In this document: in pieces, positions 1-5,376 of the stretch | Numbering within the stretch: position 1 is the stretch's first letter | Layout of the letters: each line of letters begins with the position of its first letter | DNA from: an uncultured Lachnospiraceae bacterium | GTDB lineage: Bacteria > Bacillota > Clostridia > Lachnospirales > Lachnospiraceae | Direction of reading: 5' to 3' | Assembly (NCBI GenBank): GCA_902803355.1 | Contig: CADCPP010000045.1 | Span: 1-5,445 of the forward strand | DNA: 5,445 nucleotides | Notes under the pieces: generated by a model | What the model was told of the DNA's origin: nothing | What the model saw: the letters and a program-made list of their open reading frames with translations, nothing else | Databases searched by the model: none | Position numbers and translations under genes: made by a program

Positions 1-1669
1 ATCCGATATCCTGGCGGAACAGGTGAGCGATGAAGCCGCCTACCGCTTTGCCATCCGTGAAGCCACCGGGAAGTACGGGACACTCGTCTCCGAAGCGAAG
101 GAAGAAGATCCCGACGGCACCTATGAGATGTATGTGGGCTATACGGAGAACATCGCGAAGGCTGCAGGCCACCGCATTCTGGCCTTAAACCGCGGCGAGG
201 CAGAGAAAAAACTGAGCGTCAAGGTGGATATTTCGGCGGAGGCCATGGAGAACTTCCTCGCAAAACGCCTGATCACGACGGACAATCCGTACACCTCCCC
301 CTTCCTGAAAAACGTGGCGAAGGACGCCTACGAGCGCCTGATCCAGCCTTCGGTGGAGCGCGAAGTGCGTTCCGCCGCGACCGAGCGGGCCGAGGACGGC
401 GCCATCAAGGTCTTCGGTGAGAACTTAAAACAGCTGCTGATGCAGCCGCCCATCGTGGGACAGGTGACGCTGGGCTGGGATCCGGGCTTCCGCACGGGCT
501 GCAAGATCGCCGTCGTGGATGAGACCGGCAAGGTGCTGGACCATACCGTGGTCTATCCGACGGAGCCCATGCGGCGCGTGGAGGAGACGAAGACCATCAT
601 CAAGCGGCTCATCGCAAAGGATAAGGTGACGCTGATCGCCCTCGGCAACGGCACGGCATCCCGCGAATCCGAGCAGGTGATCGCCGAGATCCTGCACGAG
701 ATCCCCGTGAAGGTCTCCTACGTGATCGTGAACGAGGCCGGCGCTTCGGTCTATTCCGCGAGCAAGCTGGCCACGGAAGAGTTTCCGGACCTGGACGTCG
801 GAGGGCGGAGCGCGGCTTCCATGGCGCGCCGCCTTCAGGACCCGCTCGCGGAACTGGTGAAGATCGATCCGAAGAGCATCGGCGTTGGCCAGTATCAGCA
901 CGATATGGACCAGAAGAAGCTCGGCGATGCCTTAAACGGCGTGGTGGAAGATGTGGTGAACAAGGTCGGGGTAGACTTAAATACCGCAAGCTTCTCCCTG
1001 CTGGAATACATCTCCGGCATCAATAAGACCACGGCGAAAAACATCGTGGCCTACCGGGAAGAAAACGGTGCCTTTACCGACAGAAAGCAGCTTTTAAAGG
1101 TCCCGAAGCTCGGCCCGAAAGCCTTTGAGCAGTGCGCAGGCTTCCTGCGCGTGCGCGGCGGCAAGGAACCTCTGGATGAGACCGCGGTGCATCCCGAAAG
1201 CTATGCGGCGGCGAAGGCGCTGATGCAGGAGCTTGGCTATACGCCGGAAGACATCCGCAAGGGCGGACTTAAGGGCGTAAGCCGGAAAGTGGCTGATAAA
1301 ACAGCCATGGCGGAAAAGCTCGGCGTGGGCGTGCCTACGCTGACCGACATCTTAAATGAACTGGAAAAACCGGGACGTGACCCGCGTGAGGATATCCCGA
1401 AGCCGGTGCTCAGAAGCGACGTCCTGGATATCGACGACCTTGTTCCCGGCATGATCCTGAAGGGGACCGTGCGCAACGCGGTGGACTTTGGCGTGTTTGT
1501 GGACATCGGGGTCCATCAGGACGGACTGGTGCATATTTCCCGCATCTGCGACCGCTATATCAAACACCCGCTGGAAGCGGTGAAGGTGGGCGACGTGGTG
1601 GACGTGCAGGTGCTGGAGGTCGATAAAAAGAGGAAGCGCATCGCCCTCACCATGAAGATCAAGAAATAA
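1..1669 (+). CDS. tex: Tex family protein (RNA-binding transcriptional accessory protein), 5'-truncated by window edge
   Basis: The reading frame is open from base 2 (S-D-I-L-A-E-Q-V-S-D-E) to TAA at 1667-1669, about 555 residues. Tex proteins are usually 700-780 residues, so roughly 160-200 N-terminal residues lie outside the window. The GTG at 23 is internal, because the residues before it fit the family's 'ILAE' region. Numbering from that GTG, I see a YqgF/RNase H-like domain at about 146-295 (DPGFRTGC 153-160, ALGNGTASRE 206-215, VNEAGASVYSAS 236-247, IGVGQYQHDM 286-295). A helix-hairpin-helix region follows at about 316-380 (SGINKTTAKNIV, VPKLGPKAFEQCAGF), then a C-terminal S1 RNA-binding domain at about 474-546 (GTVRNAVDFGVFVDIG, DGLVHISRI). 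Tex is a cytoplasmic, Spt6-related nucleic-acid-binding protein linked to transcription; its exact job is poorly defined, so the role rests on family knowledge. No terminator follows and the next gene starts within 50 bases. All six TTA leucine codons precede AAN codons, which is odd in a GC-rich gene. Confidence 0.96.
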   Translation, partial: SDILAEQVSDEAAYRFAIREATGKYGTLVSEAKEEDPDGTYEMYVGYTENIAKAAGHRILALNRGEAEKKLSVKVDISAEAMENFLAKRLITTDNPYTSPFLKNVAKDAYERLIQPSVEREVRSAATERAEDGAIKVFGENLKQLLMQPPIVGQVTLGWDPGFRTGCKIAVVDETGKVLDHTVVYPTEPMRRVEETKTIIKRLIAKDKVTLIALGNGTASRESEQVIAEILHEIPVKVSYVIVNEAGASVYSASKLATEEFPDLDVGGRSAASMARRLQDPLAELVKIDPKSIGVGQYQHDMDQKKLGDALNGVVEDVVNKVGVDLNTASFSLLEYISGINKTTAKNIVAYREENGAFTDRKQLLKVPKLGPKAFEQCAGFLRVRGGKEPLDETAVHPESYAAAKALMQELGYTPEDIRKGGLKGVSRKVADKTAMAEKLGVGVPTLTDILNELEKPGRDPREDIPKPVLRSDVLDIDDLVPGMILKGTVRNAVDFGVFVDIGVHQDGLVHISRICDRYIKHPLEAVKVGDVVDVQVLEVDKKRKRIALTMKIKK

Positions 1670-1704
1670 GACGATCTTTACGAGAGGCGGTCTTCCAAGG
1701 CATT

Positions 1705-1712
1705 GAAGGTGG
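1705..1712 (+). promoter_or_regulatory. Ribosome binding site deciding the start of the DUF1796-like gene
   Basis: GAAGGTGG ends 5 bases before ATG 1718 and resembles a Shine-Dalgarno sequence. It overlaps the TTG at 1703, so it argues against TTG as the start. A competing site, GAGG at 1724-1727, lies 5 bases before the in-frame ATG at 1733. The true start is therefore 1718 or 1733. I prefer 1718 for the longer purine-rich match. Confidence 0.5.
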
Positions 1713-1717
1713 ACAAA

Positions 1718-2482
1718 ATGACAGAGGCGGGAATGCACAACTTCAAACATTTCATATCGCTCGGCAGCTTCTGCTCGGTGGCGCTGGACCTGGAGGCTCT
1801 GGGCCTGCGCGAGGCTTCCATGCCCTTCGACTGGAATATCGACCTGCGCTTTGAAGGCGTGATCGGCTGCATCGAGAAGAAATTTGAACACTTTCTGGAC
1901 GAAGAGGAGCTGAAGCAGAGCGAAGAAGCGCCTGAGCATTATATGAACCGCTACGAGATCCAGTTCTTCCACGATTTCAATATGTGGGAGCCGATTAAGG
2001 ACCAGCTGCCTGCGGTGCAGGATAAATATGAGCGGCGCATCCGCCATTTTTTTCAGATCACGCAGGAGCCGACCCTCTTTATCCGCTATATGGACGACCG
2101 CATCCTGGACGAGGACGGCACGCCCCACGAGCTGCGGTATATCGAAGAGAATTATGACCATATCATGGCAGTCCTGAAGGATCTCTGCCCGGAGAATGAA
2201 CTGATCCTGATCGCAAATGAAGGCGTAAAGTCGAACAAGCTGAAGATCTACGGCGTGGAGAAGGACAGGGGCGATATCGTGGCCCGGGTGCCGCGCGAAA
2301 AGAACCCCGAGCTTGCGGCCCTGCTTGCCTCATTTTCCGTGCCGGATCAGGAGGCAAACCGCGCAAGGGGCGCGGCGGCGGCAAGGCGCAGGAAGCAGAT
2401 CGAGCTGAAGCATAAAGCGGAAAAGGCGGCGGCAAAGCTCGGCCTCCGCAAGCCCTACCGGCACGATAAAATGTATCGCTGA
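1718..2482 (+). CDS. DUF1796-like putative papain-like cysteine peptidase
   Basis: About 254 residues from ATG 1718; in-frame TTG 1703 and ATG 1733 are alternatives. The protein resembles DUF1796 (putative papain-like cysteine peptidase) proteins. Numbered from TTG 1703, the N-terminal motif SLGSFCSVALDLEALGLR includes Cys24, the likely nucleophile. It is followed by the family-like MPFDWNID (40-47), the block FFHDFNMWE (88-96) with His90 and Asp91, DKYERRIRHFF (107-117), and the core strand TLFIRYMDDR (124-133). Cys and His are consistent with a thiol peptidase-type active site, but activity of this family is not established to my knowledge. No signal peptide or membrane segment is seen, so it is probably cytoplasmic. 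Such proteins often lie near surface-polysaccharide genes; here there are none. The tail from about 219 is rich in Arg, Lys and Ala, is likely helical, and could bind nucleic acid or acidic polymers. The gene probably shares the tex transcript. Family assignment is by motif recall, without a search. Confidence 0.75.
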   Translation: MTEAGMHNFKHFISLGSFCSVALDLEALGLREASMPFDWNIDLRFEGVIGCIEKKFEHFLDEEELKQSEEAPEHYMNRYEIQFFHDFNMWEPIKDQLPAVQDKYERRIRHFFQITQEPTLFIRYMDDRILDEDGTPHELRYIEENYDHIMAVLKDLCPENELILIANEGVKSNKLKIYGVEKDRGDIVARVPREKNPELAALLASFSVPDQEANRARGAAAARRRKQIELKHKAEKAAAKLGLRKPYRHDKMYR

Positions 2483-2488
2483 AACGGG

Positions 2489-2502
2489 TGAAAGCGCTAA
2501 AA
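2489..2502 (+). promoter_or_regulatory. Candidate cre box (CcpA catabolite-control operator)
   Basis: TGAAAGCGCTAAAA matches the cre consensus TGWAARCGYTWNCW at 13 of 14 positions; only the C at position 13 is replaced, by A. It begins 7 bases after the stop codon of the preceding gene and lies about 28 bases upstream of the candidate -35 box, centred near -70 relative to the predicted transcript start. Upstream cre sites can activate, whereas sites over or after the promoter usually repress, so the direction of control is open. Control of a transporter operon by carbon supply would be ordinary in Firmicutes. One match to a short degenerate consensus can occur by chance. Confidence 0.5.
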
Positions 2503-2529
2503 AAACCTGTGAAAAACAAAAATCAGGCC

Positions 2530-2558
2530 TTGACTTTCGTGCTATAAAGCTTTAAAGT
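2530..2558 (+). promoter_or_regulatory. Candidate sigma-70-type promoter for the symporter-TyrA operon
   Basis: TTGACT at 2530-2535 matches 5 of 6 bases of the -35 consensus. With a 17-base spacer, TAAAGT at 2553-2558 matches 4 of 6 bases of the -10 consensus, and the transcript would start near 2565. An A-rich stretch at 2511-2525 sits about where an UP element would, roughly -54 to -40. An alternative is the extended -10 TGG-TAAAAT at 2558-2566, with 5 of 6 matches but no good -35 at 17 bases; it would start transcripts near 2573. Both -10 choices overlap the left arm of the downstream hairpin. The surrounding DNA is much more AT-rich than the genes on either side. Confidence 0.55.
2545..2554. 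repeat. Perfect 10-bp palindrome in the promoter spacer
   Basis: TAAAGCTTTA is a perfect dyad that fills the spacer between the candidate -35 and -10 boxes and touches the -10. A repressor dimer could bind there and block RNA polymerase. The sequence is AT-rich and short, so chance is a fair explanation, and no known regulator's operator is recognised. Confidence 0.4.
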
Positions 2559-2596
2559 GGTAAAATCCAAAGAAGGATATTACCACTTTTTGTTTT
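2554..2596 (+). terminator. Interrupted hairpin with T-rich tail: terminator or leader regulatory element
   Basis: AAAGTGGTAA at 2554-2563 pairs perfectly with TTACCACTTT at 2580-2589. After one A-A mismatch, ATCC at 2565-2568 pairs with GGAT at 2575-2578, closing on an AAAGAA loop. This makes 14 base pairs, followed by TT-G-TTTT at 2590-2596, a T-rich run typical of Rho-independent terminators though not perfect. It would end read-through from tex and the DUF1796-like gene. Because its left arm overlaps the candidate -10, a transcript started near 2565 would lack most of that arm and escape termination. A protein operator made of the same inverted repeat is the main alternative. Confidence 0.6.
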
Positions 2597-2603
2597 GCCA
2601 ACG

Positions 2604-2610
2604 AAGGAGG
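2604..2610 (+). promoter_or_regulatory. Strong ribosome binding site fixing the symporter start
   Basis: AAGGAGG is a full Shine-Dalgarno match lying 5 bases before ATG 2616. It shows that the in-frame TTG at 2595, which lies before this site and inside the hairpin's T-rich tail, is not the start. Confidence 0.9.
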
Positions 2611-2615
2611 AAACC

Positions 2616-3851
2616 ATGAAGGCTCTGCTTTCGAAAAAGAATCTGTTCCTGAGAGTCGCGGTCGGCTTTGCCCTGGGCGTTCTGCTTGGCTTTTTACTGC
2701 CGGAGTTCAGTATCAGCACCAAGGTCGTGGGTGACATCTATCTGAACCTGATCAAGCTGATGATCATCCCCATCGTGGTCTGCGCCGTGTTCTGCGGCAT
2801 TGCCAATATCCGGGACGGTGCCCTGCTGCGGAGAGTCGGCCTGCGTACGGTGCTGCTGTATGTGGTCATGTTCGTCATCTCTGCTGCGGTCTCCCTGGCC
2901 ATTGCCTACATGATCCGGCCGGGCTCCGGCACCGTTTTTGAGAACGCGCCGAAGTATGAAGGCACGATCACCAATCCCACGATCAGCAGCTTTCTGACCA
3001 CCATCGTTCCGACCAATATCGTTAAGGCCGCTGCGGACGGCAGCACCCTGCCGGTGATCCTCTTTACCATCGTCTTCGCTGTGGCGATCGTGTCGATCGG
3101 AGAGAAGGGCAAGCCGGTAGTGGATTTCATGAACAGCCTGTCCGCCGCCATGTTTAAGATGCTCGGCTGCTTCATGGAGCTTTCGCCCCTCGGCGTTATG
3201 TCGCTGATGGCATATTCCGTGGCACAGTACGGCGCTGGCATCTTCGGCGCGCTGGCCAAATACATTGCCTGCTGCTGGCTGTGTTGCATCGTGGTCTTCT
3301 TCCTGGTCATGATGCTGCCCGCCTGCCTCTATACCAAAGTGCCTTTCGGCAAGCTGCTCAAGGCCTGCGGCAAGATCGCGCTGGTCACCCTGTCCACCAC
3401 CTCTTCCGCGGCTACCCTGCCGACGACCATCAACGTCTCCATGGAAGATCTGGGCGCGCCGGAGGGCATCTCCAAATTTACGCTTCCGCTCGGCTGCACC
3501 ATCAACATGTGCGGCGGCGCCTGCTCGTTCTGCTGCCTGGCCGTCTTTGTCTCGGATTTCTATGATATCGGCCTGAGCTTCGGCACCATCGTGTTCCTGG
3601 TCTTTGTGGCTACCCTGATCAACATGGCGGCTCCCGGCATCCCCGGCGGCGGCGTGGTGCTCGGTGCGTCCTTCCTGTCTATCCTCGGCCTGCCGATCGA
3701 TCTGATGGGCCCGATCAGCGGCTTCTACCGTCTGCTGGATATGGCTTTCACGACCATCAATCTGGAAGGCGACGTGGTGGCCAATCTGATGATCGCAAAG
3801 AGCGTGGGCGAGTACGACGGCGCGGCACAAAAGAGCTCCGAAGCCGCGTAA
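2616..3851 (+). CDS. Dicarboxylate/amino acid:cation symporter (GltP/SstT superfamily), atypical binding site
   Basis: 411 residues, normal length for the DAACS family of inner-membrane secondary transporters, which usually couple Na+ or H+ to uptake of Glu, Asp, C4-dicarboxylates or neutral amino acids. Hallmarks are present in order: N-terminal membrane helices with LIKLMIIPIVV (45-55), re-entrant loop HP1 with STTSSAATLPTT (260-271), TM7 PLGCTINMCGG (291-301), HP2 APGIPGGGV (339-347), and TM8 LLDMAFTTINLEGD (373-386). By my hand alignment to GltPh, Asp394 (alpha-amino group), Thr398, Asn401 and Asp405 are kept as D375, T379, N382 and D386. Arg397 is Phe378, Asp312 is Cys299 and Thr314 is Gly301. 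Loss of the arginine argues against acidic substrates and suggests a neutral amino acid; loss of Asp312 suggests altered Na+ coupling, as in SstT-like members, which I recall as having NMAG. There are 14 cysteines, many near TM7. It is the first gene of an operon with the PDT-like/TyrA fusion. The substrate cannot be named. Confidence 0.9.
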   Translation: MKALLSKKNLFLRVAVGFALGVLLGFLLPEFSISTKVVGDIYLNLIKLMIIPIVVCAVFCGIANIRDGALLRRVGLRTVLLYVVMFVISAAVSLAIAYMIRPGSGTVFENAPKYEGTITNPTISSFLTTIVPTNIVKAAADGSTLPVILFTIVFAVAIVSIGEKGKPVVDFMNSLSAAMFKMLGCFMELSPLGVMSLMAYSVAQYGAGIFGALAKYIACCWLCCIVVFFLVMMLPACLYTKVPFGKLLKACGKIALVTLSTTSSAATLPTTINVSMEDLGAPEGISKFTLPLGCTINMCGGACSFCCLAVFVSDFYDIGLSFGTIVFLVFVATLINMAAPGIPGGGVVLGASFLSILGLPIDLMGPISGFYRLLDMAFTTINLEGDVVANLMIAKSVGEYDGAAQKSSEAA

Positions 3852-3857
3852 GAGAAG

Positions 3858-3862
3858 AGGAG
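3858..3862 (+). promoter_or_regulatory. Ribosome binding site of the PDT-like/TyrA fusion gene
   Basis: AGGAG lies 5 bases before ATG 3868, inside the 16-base gap after the symporter stop codon. It supports this start and translation from a shared mRNA. Confidence 0.85.
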
Positions 3863-3867
3863 ATCTT

Positions 3868-5292
3868 ATGCGTATTGCTTATCAGGGGATTCCCGGCAGC
3901 AACTCGGACGCGGCCAGCCGTCTGTTTGCCAAAAACCAGGGTTTTATCAGCCCGGAATATCTTCCCGCCATCCATTCTCAGGGCGTGACGGAGATGCTGG
4001 CCTGCGGCGCGGCGGATTACGGCGTCATGGCGACGCAGAATCTGATCGCCGGGCAGGTGCTGGAAACAAAAGAAGCCCTTGCCGCTTTTTCCTACCGTAC
4101 GGTGGATGCGCAGTGGCTGCCGGTGCATCACTGCCTGTTCGTGAAAGATCCGGATGTCAAGGAGATCCGCTGCATCGCCTCGCATATCCAGGCGCTCGGC
4201 CAGTGCCGGGATCATCTGAAAAAACTGTATCCGGATATTCCGCAGCAGGAGGTGGAGGATACCGCCATCGCGGCCAGATATCTGGCGGACGGCCGCCTGC
4301 CCGCGGATACCGCCGTGCTTTGCCGGAAAAATGCCGGTGAGGCCTTCGGCCTGCATCTTGTCGCGGAAAATCTGGAAGATGACCCACGCAATATGACGGA
4401 ATTCATTCTGATCAAGCCGGTGCGGATCGTCAATAAGACGGTGATCGTGGCGGGGCTCGGCCTGATCGGCGGGTCTATGGCAAAGGCGATCAAAAAATAC
4501 ACCGACTGCCGGGTGCTGGGCTGGAACCGTACGTCGTCCGTTGCGGAGAAGGCGCTGGAAGAGGGAGCCATCGATGCTATTGCCGGGGAAGAAGACTTTG
4601 CTCAGTGCGATCTGCTGATCCCGGCGCTGTACCCCCGCGCCACCGCAGACTTTCTGACAGAAAAGATCCCGCTCATGAAGCAGGGGGCAATGGTCGTGGA
4701 CCTCGTAGGCGTGAAGACCCGCCTGACAGCGCTGATCGGACCGCTTGCCAGGCAATGCGGCGTCCGCTATGTGGGCGGGCACCCCATGGCAGGCCTTGCC
4801 AGGGCGGGCTATGAGCGCTCCTTTGCGGACCTGTACAAGGGCGCCAGCATGATCCTGGTCCCCACCGCGGCCACCGGCGAGGGGGATATCGAAAAGCTGG
4901 AGCTCTTCTTCCGCGGTCTGGGCTTTGGTATGGTGAAGATCTGCAGCGCTGAAACGCATGACCGCATGATCGCCCACACCAGCCAGCTGGCGCATGTGGT
5001 CTCGAACTCTTACGTGAAGAGCCCGGTCTCATCCGGCTACAACGGCTTTTCCGGCGGCAGCTACAAGGATATGACCCGCATCGCCTGCCTGAACGAAAAG
5101 GTGTGGAAGGAGCTGTTCATCTGGAACCGGGAAGCCCTGCTTCCGGAGATCGACGGGCTGCTGGACAACATCGGCATGCTGCGCGACGCGATCGCTTCCG
5201 GCGATGAAGAGACGCTTGAGGCGCTGCTGCGCCGGGGCAGAGAGGCCAAGGAATCCATTGATGCCGTAAACCCCGATCAGCCCTCGGACTAA
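3868..5292 (+). CDS. Fusion of degenerate prephenate dehydratase-like domain and prephenate/arogenate dehydrogenase (TyrA)
   Basis: 474 residues. Residues 1-183 match the prephenate dehydratase (PDT) fold: YQGIPGSNSDAA (5-16), DYGVMATQNLIAGQV (50-64), SHIQALGQC (105-113), DTAIAA (131-136) and NMTEFILI (175-182). The usual ENS motif is QNL, the usual STA is DTA, and the catalytic TRF is TEF, so dehydratase activity is doubtful. Residues 190-474 match TyrA, which oxidises and decarboxylates prephenate or arogenate toward tyrosine in the cytoplasm. They comprise Rossmann motif GLGLIGGS (196-203), WNRT (219-222), DLVGVK (278-283), GGHPMAG (303-309) with catalytic-type His305, SQLAH (372-376) with His376, and DMTRIA (401-406). 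This half looks functional. WNRT in place of the usual acidic end of the second strand hints at NADP use; the DxGSxK serine is Gly281. There is no chorismate mutase and no ACT domain, so feedback control would have to be unusual, perhaps through the PDT-like half. It is the second gene of the operon, 16 bases after the symporter. Domain calls are firm; the role of the N-terminal half is inference. Confidence 0.92.
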   Translation: MRIAYQGIPGSNSDAASRLFAKNQGFISPEYLPAIHSQGVTEMLACGAADYGVMATQNLIAGQVLETKEALAAFSYRTVDAQWLPVHHCLFVKDPDVKEIRCIASHIQALGQCRDHLKKLYPDIPQQEVEDTAIAARYLADGRLPADTAVLCRKNAGEAFGLHLVAENLEDDPRNMTEFILIKPVRIVNKTVIVAGLGLIGGSMAKAIKKYTDCRVLGWNRTSSVAEKALEEGAIDAIAGEEDFAQCDLLIPALYPRATADFLTEKIPLMKQGAMVVDLVGVKTRLTALIGPLARQCGVRYVGGHPMAGLARAGYERSFADLYKGASMILVPTAATGEGDIEKLELFFRGLGFGMVKICSAETHDRMIAHTSQLAHVVSNSYVKSPVSSGYNGFSGGSYKDMTRIACLNEKVWKELFIWNREALLPEIDGLLDNIGMLRDAIASGDEETLEALLRRGREAKESIDAVNPDQPSD

Positions 5293-5323
5293 GGCAGAAC
5301 GGCGTCGGTCCTTTCTGTACAGT

Positions 5324-5360
5324 AAAAAACGGCACGGTCCGCAGACCGTGCCGTTTTTTT
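5324..5360 (+). terminator. Strong Rho-independent terminator, probably bidirectional
   Basis: CGGCACGGTC at 5330-5339 pairs perfectly with GACCGTGCCG at 5344-5353 around a CGCA loop. Seven T follow at 5354-5360, and six A at 5324-5329 precede the stem. The 10-bp GC-rich stem plus T-tract is a textbook terminator for the operon, 31 bases after the TyrA-fusion stop codon. The flanking A-tract gives the same structure on the minus strand, so it could also end a convergent gene. Confidence 0.95.
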
Positions 5361-5376
5361 GCCGGATCCGGCCGCT

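Noticed and set aside
23..25. GTG as the start of tex
   Set aside because: The frame is open to the left edge with family-like residues (ILAE) and the missing length fits a truncated N-terminus.
1352..2161. 269-codon minus-strand open frame across the tex/DUF1796 junction
   Set aside because: It overlaps two well-supported plus-strand genes and looks like codon-bias shadow.
2484..2510. Weak hairpin ACGGGT/ACCTGT after the DUF1796-like gene
   Set aside because: Only six pairs including a G-T wobble and no T-tract on the plus strand; the cre box explains the central sequence better.
2595..2597. TTG as the start of the symporter
   Set aside because: It precedes the AAGGAGG site, which is ideally placed for ATG 2616.
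2565..2615. T-box or other riboswitch in the operon leader
   Set aside because: The predicted leader is only about 50 bases and lacks T-box or known aptamer features.
2694..3830. Long 378-codon minus-strand open frame opposite the symporter
   Set aside because: Its translation is rich in His, Asp, Gln and Arg without hydrophobic periodicity, as expected for the mirror of a GC-rich membrane-protein gene; no start context or family resemblance.
3757..4995. 412-codon minus-strand open frame opposite the TyrA fusion
   Set aside because: It is antisense to a strongly conserved two-domain enzyme, crosses the operon gap, and its translation shows no recognisable motif.
5315..5322. Palindrome CTGTACAG before the terminator
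   Set aside because: Eight bases, between a stop codon and a terminator, with no promoter nearby; likely chance.
5361..5372. Perfect 12-bp palindrome GCCGGATCCGGC just after the terminator
   Set aside because: Short GC-rich palindromes are common at this base composition; it has no T-tract, no repeat copies in the window and no link to a known site.
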